From: Sinohyriopsis cumingii
Taxonomy: Eukaryota > Mollusca > Bivalvia > Unionida > Unionidae
DNA length: 64,000 bases
Assembly (NCBI GenBank): GCA_028554795.2
Contig: CM068839.1
Span: 84,527,540-84,591,539 of the forward strand
Reading direction: 5' to 3'
Below the pieces are notes generated by a model. The model searched no databases and had not been told where the DNA came from. It was given only the letters and a program-made list of their open reading frames with translations. The translations under genes and the position numbers were made by a program. Of the stretch, positions 39,647 to 53,600 are shown piece by piece; the first letter of the stretch is position 1; each line of letters opens with the position of its first letter.

Positions 39647-41567
39647 ATACTGTTACAAAACATGCATACATAAATATAATGCAAATCAGGCTTTCTGTTA
39701 GTATCGATATTGTAATTTATAAGTTGATTTTGCCTCTGTTTGCTTTGCTCTAAAAAGCCAGTTCTGATGGTCACATATAGGAGAAACTGTCAGATTGCCC
39801 TTTGTCAAGGTCAAATGGGCAGAAAATCGTCTGCTACCGACCTTATCGGTAATCGTTTATAACATTAGCAGAATGGTGCCAATAATTTCAGCAGCAGTAC
39901 AAGTAGCTGCCGCATCGGCAACGGTAGTGGTATCAATATCAGCAGCGATAATAGTGACTGAAGCAACAACATTCGCACTATCAGAAACGGAAGTCGCACT
40001 AACAATACCGTAGCAGCAGAAACAATAGCTATATCAGCACTAGCAACAGTGGTAGCAGAGTTAACAGTAGCAAACGCAGCAGTAGCAGCACAACCAAAAA
40101 CGATAGCACCATTAGCAACAGCAACACAAAATATCGATAGCAACAAAACCAACAGCAGCATCACTATTATAAATAGCAGCACAAACTATAGTTATAGTAG
40201 CATTATCAGCACCAATATGAGCATCCGATTAAAAATATTTTCTTATGTGCATATTATCCGGAGTTTACAGTATTAAATGTTTGGAATCATTACAATTATG
40301 TTTACACGTAAAGGCCAATAACAGGCTCATAGCGAATAACATTTCAAAACTTCAAATATGACGTTGAACCTAAATGACCTACAAATAGTAACTACGAAAG
40401 TTAAGGCAAAGGTGTTCATTCCTACATTTCCTGAATATTGCTCAGAAGGCAACACAAAGATAAAAGCTTGCACCTTGTACCTTTCCCAGTCCCTGAAATA
40501 GTTTATAATAATGCCCTCCTAAACAGCGATTTTCTCAGTTCTAATTTATCTCTCAAAACAAGAAGGAAAAAGATAAACGACGAATTCCTTGGTGCTCATT
40601 AACATCCCGACCCTCTTTCAAAGGCGGAGTTTATTCATTCTGTATATGCTTGTTTTAAATATCAGGTGATTTGTAAGCATGCTGTAAATAGTTCATGACA
40701 ATTGGATAAATAATTGAGGGTATTATACTATTGAGATCGTATAAGTTATACATGAAAAATTACCATGTTAAGTGACAGATGCCATCTGCGACCAAAAGCT
40801 CTTCGAATGTCTAGTTGCTTACACTGAAATATCTACTTGCTATCTATCTATCGAGAGAATTAAAAATATACACGAAATATAACGGAAAGTGCATATCCTG
40901 GATTCTACACGAGTATGCTTGATAATATTAATATAATTTTATCGATATGAATAAATAATATTACTTTACAGGTTAGAGAATTTTAATTCGTGCTTTACGG
41001 AGATTTGAATTCGGGTCTAGTAAACGGTACCTTCCGCCTTGCTTGTACGCACCAGTCCCTATACCATCTCTACCATTCACACATCACCAAAAAGTATGCT
41101 ACAAACTCTGAGGTATAGGCATTCATGGGTAACAAATCTACCTTTTCTGTACCAAAATTTTCATTGTTGCATAGTTCACTGAAAGTCGCAGAAAGCTTGA
41201 TTGAACATAACGTGAACAGTTGTGAGTAAATAAATAAAGAATATTTTCATAGTTATTTTTTTAGTTTGAAATTTATTAGACATTTCGTTGTTTTCTTTTA
41301 GAATTACGATGCATCTCATATCCAAGCAAGCAAAAAGAAACACGGCTGTCAAATAGCAGTGCGCATAATAATTGTGCCCGCCCTTTCGTTTACGCTCCAC
41401 GCGAAAAGATTGTTAAGACCTACTATTCGGAATAGTTCGATAATTTTCGTCATGACCGCAGAGGATGTATTGCTCAACGTGAAAATCATGTGTTAACGCG
41501 TCCATTTTCCTCCACCTTTCATTAATTGTTTGGGAAAGATCGAAAGAAAAAATACAGATACCTGAAT
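39647..41567. other. Intergenic region upstream of CTU2, with AGC/ACA-rich patch
   Basis: 39885-40215 is a cryptic simple repeat of AGC, ACA and GTA triplets, open in several frames without coding character. The rest is unique AT-rich sequence. The CTU2 promoter should lie here; no TATA box stands out. Confidence 0.55.
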
Positions 41568-41629
41568 ATGTGTAGTATTCAAGAAGGCGATAATGACGTT
41601 CCTTTTTCAAAAGGTCGGCCGAATGAAAG
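41568..41629 (+). CDS. CTU2: CTU2 exon 1 (coding part)
   Basis: Begins MCSIQEGDNDVPFSKG, like the MC-start of CTU2 proteins. Donor AG|GTGGTA gives phase 2, which matches the next acceptor. This is the least certain exon, as the N-terminus is poorly conserved. Confidence 0.7.
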
Positions 41630-44600
41630 GTGGTACATTCATGGATTATCAATCGTGCTAACTAAGGCCAGTAAGGGTAGACCAACAAGTTTATTCTCCG
41701 CCTTCTTTGGTTTGATCTGATATTATTGGTGACAGAGAATCACTTAAAACGAGGCGGATAACAGTTTGTAGGTCTATGGGTTTTAAATTAGTTGACTATA
41801 TTTCCATTTTCAGGATAGTTATGCAAAGTATCTCACAATCGCTGACAGGGTATAATATCAATATTAGTCATATCAATCAGTATGGTCGTCTGTCTGTTTT
41901 AATTGTTAAGCTGAAGTCCTTAAAACTGATCAAACATGAGTTGGCATATTTGGTTTGCTATTTGAGTGATATGAAATGACAACGAAAGTTTTGAAATCTC
42001 AGCATCTTGCGGGATGAGTGATTGATTTGACGGAAAGAAAGCTTAAAAATAAAAAATGCAGATATATGTGATGCCTTCCATCTATAGTTGCATATTGAGA
42101 AACAGGAGAGATGTCCTCCTCCTCTCCCTGCTAGCACTATATTATACATGGATTGTCATGTCAACAGTAATATCCCCAGAAAAGTTTGGTGGAAAACTGG
42201 TTTTACTGAATATGTTGCATATAATTGGTAGAAAGGTGTTCACATATACCTGGTCCACTAAATGTCAACATCATTTTGTAACCCATCAAAAAGAATACTG
42301 ATATTCCATTACATTATGCAATGTCAGATCACTGTCTATTATTAGTCCTAACAAAATCCATATACCCAGATCTGCCAGTTCATTTTCTGACACACATGTG
42401 GGTCTGTCATGTTTGCAATTTGATTTGACTTAAATACATGTATATATGGTAAATTAAGTGCTCAGAGAAGGCATTTTACTTCACAGAACTGTAATTTCTT
42501 ACAAAATGAATGTTTTATTAAGTGCTTGTATAATTATTGCTGAACATTAGCAAGGGGTACATGTATTATTATATCCTCCATCTTTGTTTGTTCGTCCATC
42601 TATCCACAACCACATCTAAGCTGCTGAGTAAAAATTCACAAAACTGGCATGGCACTGGTTACTATTTGGCGACCATTTGTGAGAGCTGCTTGACCTTTAG
42701 GACTCAGTCTAGAGTCCTTGGGACAAGGTCAGAGAAAAATATACCATATAATCTTTCTTATAAATCAAGTCCAATTGCAGACTACATGGACCCAGATCTG
42801 CCATTGCATAATCATTAAATACCACTGTTATTGTATATTTCAGTGTTGGCCGCACTTGTATGAAATGTCAAGAGAAGGCCATCCTTATCACACGAGTGAA
42901 TGATGCTTTCTGCAGGTAAGTAGCAAAAATCTTTTATTGATGAAAGTAAAAATCAATTTAGGATTAATAGAATTTGTCTTTAATTATTTTTTCAATATGC
43001 TTTTAATAAGGATAATTAATTTTTAGCATGATATTCTTGAAATAAACAAATCTTGATGTAATTTGATTTCTTTTATGTCCTATATAAACCATTTTTGACA
43101 TACACTTTCACCTGTATTGAGAGACTGCTCCATCTGCATTAAAAGTGGTTTTTGCAAGACAGGTACTGATATGTGAATACAAAATCTGTTTTTTATGACG
43201 TGGTCTTTCAAAACAGTTTTTTAATATTATTCTTTGTGCATTATATTTTTAACTGTTTTGATCTCAGAAGTTAAGTGTGTTTTTAAGGGAACCACCTTGT
43301 GTTTTGTTTTATTAGAGTGTTTTAGTCTTGGTGTGCTTTGAGGGAAAAGTTTACTGTATGCTATAGGAATGTTATGCACCAACAATATTTATCACGATAG
43401 ATTTCTTACAATATCTCATTTATTAGAAATATTTGCATACTGATATCCAGACTGATGGCATTTCCCCATTGTCATTTTAGCTGATAGTAGGGAACAATTA
43501 TCAAAACCAGAGTTCTCCCCAAATCAACATGATGCATTGACATCAGATGCCTAGGTGCCACAATGTTGTTATACTGCCACTATGCCAGAATCATTTGAGC
43601 GTAATGCTTTTAATTGGACAAAGTGATTATTTTTTTTGTATACTGTGAAACCATTGATTTATTAGTTGATTATGCTAAGCTTTACTGCTTAACAAAGCAC
43701 TGTTAGGATTTTGTATCACCAGATGAAAATGCAACTAGAGCATCAAACTCCCAGCTTTAACTACCATATGCCAGTGTCTAGATATTACATCCTATAAGTG
43801 CTTTTATCTCCAGAAATAAAATTTTATTGTCATTGAGTCTCTTTAGAAAATCTAAAATGTTGTTGTTGTTGTAGGGTTTAACACCATTTTTCAGCACACA
43901 ATAGGCTGTACATGACGGCCAGTATTAATGGTGGAGGAAGAACCTGGGAAAACCCAGGAAAGAACCACTGATCCATGAGAAACTACAGGCAAACTTTCTC
44001 ACATACCCACATTGGCTGAATCCTAGACTCGAAAACATGCAGACAGAGGTGAGATGGCAGTGGTCCGTAATGGAGAGCGCTTTAGACCACTCGGCCACTT
44101 GGGGCCCCCTAATCTAAAATGTACTAATCATTAAAAGTTGGAAGACAATAGTAATGAAATGTATTATTATATCACTTTGTTAATTAATATTCTATACAAA
44201 ATTCTGGTTCCACTTTTCATGTCCCATGATAATGTTTTGATAGTGGTGTTTAAGGGAAATAGCCAGTGTGTTGATAGTGTTATTTAAGGGAAATAGCCAG
44301 TGTGTTGATAGTGTTGTTTATGGGAAATAGCCAGTGTATTGATAGTGGTGTTTAAGGGAAATAGCCAGTTTGTTGATAGTTTTGTTTAAGGGAAATATCC
44401 AGTGTGTTTCAAATACACAGCAGAGTACTATAAATTCAAGCTTTATTCACAATAGTTTGAAATTTTGTTCATTTAAGAATCCATCATAATCTTTTTTTTT
44501 GACAAATCAATTACTGTAGAGCAGATTCTCTGATTCTTTTAAAAATCATTTTTGTTGGAGAGAATTTTATGCTTGTTTTTAAATTGCATAAGCTTGATTA

Positions 44601-47600
44601 TTTTTTTGGAACTATCTTCACACTGTTATGTGTATTTGATTTAATTATATATGATTTAATATATATTTATTTCAATTTAATTGTTTGTCAGTTTTAATTT
44701 TTTATTATATTTCATTACCTGATATTGTAATGTAAATTTATTCACTAGAGATGATAATTTTTTCAGAAAATAGTTTCACCTTATCTGTTCATTTTATAAA
44801 CACCAGGTGTTGATCTAGATCCTGACCTTGATTCAAAATTTGTAGCAACCACGTAAACAAGTTCTATTTTTTATTTAAAATGATTGGTTGTTGTCGAGGT
44901 CATGATGGGACTATTTGTTTAAGATGTAAACCTTTTCTTTTAATTTCTTAGAGTAAAATGATTGTTTTTCGTCAGGGCCACACTGGGTGGATGTTATTTT
45001 TAACAAGTACCTAATTTTTAGATTTGATTCTTTAAAACCGCAAGTTCATATTTTTAAAAATATTTACAGAATTTTTCCAGGGAAATAAATTATTGTATTT
45101 TTTCAAAGCTTGTTGTTTTCACTCTTTCTTATGTTACTGTTTATTCGAGCTTAAACACGTGACATAAGAACACCTTCAAAAATTTATCGGGAGGACTGTA
45201 CAAAAGTCCTGATTATTGGAACCTTTTTATCTCCCCCTTTTTTGTGTGAAGATATGAGGTTCTGCAGTACAGTGTGTAGCAGTACATTGTATAACATCAT
45301 TCTACATGATTAAGAGCTCCTTTACTTTCAGATATAAAATTGTTTGCTTTCATCTTATTCTGTGAAGTTGGCATATAGTATTAGTGACCACTGTCCATCC
45401 ATCCAACTGCATCCCATTATGTCTCATCACTAAAATACTTTAGTTTATGGTAAACAAATTTTTAAAGGACTTATGGATTGAAACTGAATTTGGTATGAAG
45501 ATTTCAAGTTAGTAAACCTATCTGTAGTTCATATTTTTACATTTTCTGAAAAAAATTGATTAGGTTATGGCCCCCAATAGACTTCGAATGTTGCCCTTGC
45601 ATACTAAACAAAGCTTTCTTCAGTTGCCTACATTATTTATGAATACATTTGTAGTAGGTTTTTGTACTGTATAATACTGTGTAATATTCTTTTTCAGATC
45701 TTGTTTCATGGTATATATTACTCACAAGTTCCGAGCAACAATTGGTAAAACAAAGTTAGTGCGTGATGGGGAGATGGTATTGGTAGCTCTTTCTGGTGGC
45801 CCATCTTCTAGTGCCTTGATTCATCTCATACAAGAGGTATAGGTTTTGTGGATTTCTCTCCCCATGCCATACAGTTTGTGTGTGGCACTTGGTGTTAATC
45901 TTTTGATTATATATGTTTCTTTCTCTCCATATTTATATCTCAGCATCTGTTCATTCAATTTCATTTCTTTTAAATAGCTGAATTAGATTTCATGAATTGA
46001 CGTATGATGTACAGTACATTATAACAGTGTTTATGGGAATGTTATATAATATACTGCCTCCTAGTGATACCAGCTTATAGTGAGACAGCCTTTGAATGAA
46101 GTATGTGATACAGTACTCCCCCATTATGCTATGCATTAATGCCATAAAGTATAGAACCATAATGAGAGTGCCTTATGATCAAGTACATGATACAGTATTC
46201 CCTCATTATAATTCTGTGGATGGGAGTCATCGAGCATAATACCTTTTAGTGAGACTTGTAGTGAAGTGCATGATACAGTACTCCCTCATTATAGTGCTAT
46301 TAATGGGTATACTGCCTTATAGTGAGATTACCTTATAATGAAGTACATGAGACACATACTTTTACTACCACTTAATGAAATAAGATCCATGTCATTACAT
46401 GCCTTATAACAGGAATCATTATTAATTTAGGTAACTGTCTTGTTATCTGTGAAAGGACATTTTAGTACTCTGTGCAGAATTAAAAGGTTATAGTTCTATG
46501 CTGTACTGTGATTTAGGTAAGGCAAGTTGATTTGCTGGTACTTCATTTGTTTTAGAAAAGTATACAAATTATAAATATTTCAAGATAATTCCTGTAACTC
46601 CTGTTAATATGTGACACAATTTGACCATGTGAGAAAGCTTTTGGGATATGTCTATCCCACATGACTGCATTCAATGACACTATATGGTGTCATTATGATT
46701 ATATTGTTTTCAGTGTCTGCAGTGTTTCTTTCCATTTTAATATTGCAATATCAAATTTTGCCAGTTTGTAAACAGTGCGGTTGTCAACTTTTTGAACACA
46801 GCAACCCAACACCTGCCCTGACCAGCCACCTGTTTCATATAGCCAGAATCCTTTGGCAGTGAGGTTTGTGTTCAGAAGCATCCTTCTAATACAGCCATCC
46901 CTCCTAATGCAGCCAGTGCAAAATACTTGAGTAGCTACATAGTGGGGTTTACAGATTGAAATCTCGCACATATTTGTTGATTTCTGAATTCAGCAAATTG
47001 ACATTTATTAAAACATGCTGATAAAGTAAATAACTTTAATTCATACAGCAATGTAAGTAATCTGATGATACATATTGCAGTGTCCCATTGATGTCAAGAC
47101 TTGTCACTTTGATAATTACTGGCTATTAATACCACCTGTAATTATCAAGACTGTAAAAGCTAACTGCTAAGAAGCACAGTATTGTTCAGTTCCAGTTAGC
47201 ATGTCAAGAGTTGCTATAAAGTAAAAATGGTATGTTAGCTGTGGTGTCTCTTCATGGATTATGAAATGTAATCGGAAGGGTACATGACTAAAACCAATCA
47301 GTCATGGGACAAACTCACTTTCTTTGTAAACCCTGAGCATTTCATGTAATCTGTACAAATTGCCAGTGAAGGAATACATTTTTTCAAATAGTGCAAAGTA
47401 TGATCAGACATTCTCAGCTTAAATAGAAGAGTAAAAGTGATTTGAACAAAAAGAGAGAGTTCTTTGATCACTACTGAGAAATTTGATTTCAGAAAGGTTC
47501 AAAGAAATGTCTGTTGTAAACTCTATAGCAGTGGAAAAATGGAATGGATTGACAATAAGAGTTACAGCAAGATTTTTGTGCCATGATTTTAGGGGCTGTA

Positions 47601-50600
47601 CTCATCATAGTCAAGAGGGGCTTATGGGATGGACAGTTGTCTTTCCATCCATTAGCAAAAGTTTGCTGTTGCTTATTCTTCTTGTTGTTGTTGTTTGGTT
47701 TAACGCCATTTTTCAGCACACGATAGGCTATACATGGCAGCCAGTATTAATGGTGGAGGAAGAACCCGGGAAAACCCAGGAAAGAACCACCGACCTACGA
47801 GAAGCTACTGGCAAGCTTTCTCACATACCCACATTGGCTGAATCCAAGACTCGAACCGCCACAGACAGAGGTGAGATGGCAGTGATCCGTAACAAAGAGT
47901 GCTTTAGACCACTCGGCCACTTGGGGCCCCTGCTTATTCTTCTAAACTACTTGGAGGATTACCATGAAACTTCACACACATTTTCATCCCATGGTCCAGT
48001 TGGTCCTTATCCCATGGTCCGGTTGTTCATCATCCCATGGTCCAGTTGTTAATCATCCCACAGTCCAGATGGTCCTCATCCCACGGTCCAGTTGGTCATC
48101 ATCCCAGGGTTCAGTTGGTCCTCATCCCATGGTTCAATTGGTCCTCATCCCATGGTTCAGTTGGTCCTCATCCCATGGTCCAGTTGGTCCTAAATGAAAA
48201 TAGTGCTGCTCAGTCATCCATTATGGCTGCCATAATGGCCATCTTTGAAATTCTTCTTATCATTGCTTCTCCTTGAATTCCATATCAGTTAGGCGTTTTC
48301 ACTAAAAGACTTCTCATGATGTGTAGCTGGTCCCAAATGACAATTATGCTGATCTGACCTGCAATATGGCAGCCAATCTTGTTATCACTGCTCCTGAATA
48401 AAAATCATATTGATATGGGGTTTTTACCTCATGATTTTGTAGGATATATAGTTGGTACTAACTGAATATGGTGCCATTCTGATGACCAAAATGGCCACTA
48501 CAGTGGCCATCTGAAAAATGGTTTTATCACTATTCCTATTGAATGGATGGTTATATCAGAATAATCCTTTCACTACAAGACTTCATATTATATCTAGATG
48601 ATACTAAATAACTTTTATACTTCATATTATATCTAGATGATACTAAATAACTTTTATAACACTTTAATTAATATATGACCTTTGTTGTTTAATACAAAAC
48701 CTGGCCCTTTTGGATGCAAATTTGTTGGCATGAACTTGATTCCAACTGGAAACAACACAGACTCAGATCTACTGGGGCATTATGTGACAGTACTACACAC
48801 ACAAGGGCGCCTGCCAACCTAGATGATGTGAATGCTGAATCTAGGGTTAAGTGGTTTACCAAGTCACATAGTACAATTATTTTTCAATAAGACAGATATT
48901 AATGTTATTTAAATGTTTCTTTAATCAGCATTAAACCCCCATATCCATTGTAGATTCATGACGATTGTCCTTTGTAAAAAAATAGCTGATTTGCATGAGC
49001 CATATCACTCTCTAAATAGTATGTATGTTTCATGGTTGTAGCAGCCGCTAGCTGTTTAGACAAGCTCATTCATATTAAAGTGCAATAATATTGCCAGACA
49101 ATAATTGTGAAATGGATTTTGAACTTGTTCATTCAGCATAGAATGTGATATGGAGACTATTTTTGATGGACAGAATGAAGATAGTATGACAGTGAAGAAA
49201 AACCAAATGCCTTTGAAATTTCAATTAATGTAATTTAAATGTTTTGTTGGCAGTTTTACATTGTCCAGCCCATAATAATAATAAAAATATCATTTGTAAT
49301 GGATCTACATGGTAGAGATTCACTAGTGTTATGGAATGAAATAGAAATAAATTTTATATATTACTGGGTGATTCTATTTTGAATGGATGGAAAAATGATG
49401 GATAGATGAAAAGCCATTGCTCTAGTTACTAGTGATTTCATAAAATGTATTGGTGGCGTATGTAAATTGCTGATTTCATAAGTGTGTTCTTTTGATAAAC
49501 TGGAATGTGCCTGTTGTTCTAAAGCTGTTTGTGTGTGACAACATTTCCTATTTTTGTGACACTGTGTAAATTGTGTTCTTAAAATTACTTCATTACAATG
49601 TCAATCTTTGTATCTATTTTTAGCTTATTTACATGGCATGCCAAGCATGAACATGTTTTTTTTAGATGTGTTCATTTTGTGATGGTACAGAGTCAGCATA
49701 TTAAACTATGGCATATTAAAGTACATCAAATCAGTACAATTATTAAACTATGGCATATTAAAGTACATCAGATCAGTACAATTATTAAACTATGGCATAT
49801 TAAAGCACATCAAAAATAATACAATTATTAAACTATGGCATATTAAAGTACATCAAATCAGTACAATTATTAAACTATGGCATATTAAAGTACATCAGAT
49901 CAGTACAATTATTAAACTATGGCATATTAAAGTACATCAGATCAGTACAATTATTAAACTATGGCATATTAAATTACATCAAATCAGTACAATTATTAAA
50001 CTATGGCATATTAAAATACATCAAATCAGGACAATTATTAAACTATGGCATATTAAATTACATCAAATCAGTACAATTATTAAACTATGGCATATTGAAA
50101 TCAAATCAGTACAATTATTAAACTATGGCATATTGAAATACATCAAATCAGTACAATTATTAAACTATGGCATATTAAAATACATCAAATCAGTACAATT
50201 ATTAAACTATGGCATATTAAATTACATCAAATCAGTACAATTATTAAACTATGGCATATTGAAATACATCAAATCAGTACAATTATTAAACTATGGCATA
50301 TTGAAATACATCAAATCAGTACAATTATTAAACTATGGCATATTAAAATACATCAAATCAGTACAATTATCATTAAAAAATATTTCTGCAAATGATTAGT
50401 TATATGTATCAGCATTTAAAGTTACTACTGGAGATTAAGAACCTATTCAAAAGTTACAATTGGAACATTGATGCCTCATTATGGAGCAAGAATTGTTATA
50501 ACAAATATATTGTATGCAAAAATTGCATTTAGAATACAGTGTTTTAAGTAAAATCACAATATAATCAGTTAAAATTAGCAAAGAATAAATATCAACCCTG

Positions 50601-53600
50601 GTAGTATTGTTTGTTTTACATAACCTTGTAATCTATACTAATATGTTTCTAACTGCCCTGTCTGTATATACTGAGTTTTTACAAAATGACAGACTTTTTT
50701 AAAAACCAAATCCATACAGCTACTTCAAAACCAGTATTGATAATCAGATAGAAGTGAAATTGTTTACAGTGATGTATGCACGGTACTAACTTGAAAAATG
50801 TTGGTGAAATTGATGTGTTCATGGTTATCATATGAGCCAAATAGAGAAATAATTTTGTTTGGAGAAAGAATATCACATCAAATTTATACTTGTCTGTTAA
50901 ACCTAATTATCCAAAGTGTGTATGTGCATAGGGAAATTTTTATTTACATATCACTTATATCGTCATTTCAGTATTTATAGGTCTAAACTGGATGATTGAG
51001 GTTTTATTTTCTGACATTTTTATATATTTCAACATGTTATAATATTTAGTTGATGCAGTAGTTCTGTTGTTTTCAGTTAAGCACAGATTGTCTAAAAAAA
51101 TGACTATGAAATTAATTTTAGTTAAATAATAATTAATCAGTACTACTCATGCAGAAAATAATTATTAACCAGTACTGTTCATGCAGAAAATAGTAAAAAT
51201 TTATTGAATTTACTTTGGTTGCCATGGTATCGAAAAATAAAATAATAGAGCGAAAGATGCTTGCCATGGTGACCAAAATAGTAATACAGTACAAAAGATA
51301 CAACAGTTAAAAAGATGTGTGCATTACAGAAGATCTATTTTCTGAATCATTTATCCAATTACAAAGAACATTATTCTTCAAGAAACAAAATGTAATCAGC
51401 TTCTTAAACTTGTTTCACGACGTGACTGTTTTTGGACCATTTCCTTTTCTTCTGCAGGGGTTAAGTGAGAGAACACACAAGAAGCTCAGGTTCAGACCCG
51501 GATTGATTTTCATCGATGGTAATTTTAATCTTAGTGTACAGATATTAATATCACCAATACTGTATAAATATTTCAAATTACAGTTTGTGTAAAAAGTTGA
51601 CAATAATTGTGATTGATTGTTGTATGTATTGAATATGTAAATAGTCTGTCTTCAAGTTTGTAAAATCACTGAACTGATATATAATATTACTACATGCTTG
51701 TCGCATGGTCACTGATTTTGTGGGTTGGCTTGTGTACGGGTCATGCTGTAACAAGATAACCGGGTGGGATTTCCAGATTCACAACAGAACACTTTTGATG
51801 ATGATTTAAATACAGTGTTTAATAATGAATGACTTATGACTTGAATGAACAATTAATTATGAATAATGTGTGCGTATATATAATCCAAATATTGGATTAA
51901 TTAACGTAAGAACACACAGACTTAATAATGCAAAATACAAATAAATTACTTTACAAAATACAAAGTCAAGGGGTGGATGATTCACAGTGATTTCACAATG
52001 AAGAGATGGATATGGTTTACTCAGCTAGTAAACAATGTAGAGTTTTACTCATGCAGTAAAATTAATTCACTCAGATAGTGAAATTATGCAAATAAAAAGG
52101 GACAGATTTACAAATCATCTTTACAGTCCTGAAAGATACAATGGGTTTTACGAACCCCAAAATTAGCCTATGGCTAATAGATTATATTTAAGGAGATACA
52201 CTCCGTCATCAGTGCACTTTATTTCAGCTCCATGGCTGCTACAGTTCAGCGCCACAGCTGCTACAGTTAAATTCCTGTGGTTGGCTTTACGGCTCATACC
52301 ACGTAGACCCCAATCACACTGATAACTCTGAATGCTCAGGTCACTCTATACACTCTGGACACTCCAGACACTACACAGCAGTACACACTCTGGACAGCTC
52401 TGCACATATTAAAATATATCCAATACCGTGTACTATACATGAAACATAATGACATTATGCATGGTAGATTATACAGATCACATTATCTGCACAATAATTA
52501 CAAAACAACGGGTTCAGAAGTAAACCTAACCCTGCTTGATAAGCATCCTATTGTACTAACAAATGTAACTTGATATTACTAATATAAATCCCTTGCTAAT
52601 TTGTAAACAAGAATAGAAATATGTGCATTATACTGCGTAAACCAAAGCTACATAGCAAACATACAAAGATAAACATGGTAGTACAATAGTTATAACTTAT
52701 ACACAAGAAATTAATAAACTTACATACCTCTACAGCTGTAGATGTGCAAGTCCTTATAGTAGACCGCTGACTGAAAGGCTGTTTATAATGTAAGGAGTTT
52801 TACCTATGGTGAGGTATTTATACACAGATATAGTCTGTGCACTGAAGGCATTTGGTTCTTCCCATCGAGAGCACTTTGCACGTGCGGCATAGGATGAACC
52901 AAACTCATTATTTCGAAATACAACACAATATACATAAATGACCCTCAGGTATCGTTGTACACAAAAAATGAAACCCGAGTACATGTATCTAATAAATAAA
53001 AGAATTTATAGAATTCAGTGACACGTGCCTTTTTTAATGTTTATACCTATTCAGTTGTGGGGGGGGTAGGCTTATATGCGAATGAGCTTATATGTGAGTA
53101 TATACGGTACTCTTTTTTGTTGTATGGTCAGTGAACTAATATATAATATTACTCCATCTTGTTTTATGGTCACTGAACTAACACATAATATCAGACCTGC
53201 CAACTCTTATAATTTTGCTGCAAATTACCCTTAAAATGTGAACTTAAGCATACTAGCAAAAACTATGGGAAAATGATGGTTGCCGAAAAATCTGGATAAT
53301 TGGTTCATCCATGTTTTATTTGGATCAGACTAACTTTACAGCAGCACCCCGGATGCTTTAAACTGCACCTATTTGCTCATGAGAAGCGTCTGCATGATAA
53401 AACTGTTGATTATATAATTTTTTTAAAATGGCGTCCAGAAAGCGATGCATATTTAAGATGAAAGAGAAATTAAGCTTCTAGAAAAGTGTTAATAATTAAC
53501 ACAGGAATAAAAAGAATTATTCAGATTCTTGTGAATAAAAGCTGGAAAGGACACAGTTATGTTTATTGGACATCATATGCCAATTTGAGCATGTCTTGTG

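Noticed and set aside
39865..40276. Ala/Val/Ser-rich ORFs upstream of CTU2
   Set aside because: Open frames from an AGC/ACA simple repeat on both strands.
47483..48276. ORF of 189 residues in CTU2 intron 3
   Set aside because: It runs through an antisense SINE and the 23-bp repeat.
49598..50399. Repeat proteins from the 42-bp array; possible CRISPR
   Set aside because: Units are contiguous without unique spacers, in an intron of a eukaryotic gene; this is a satellite.
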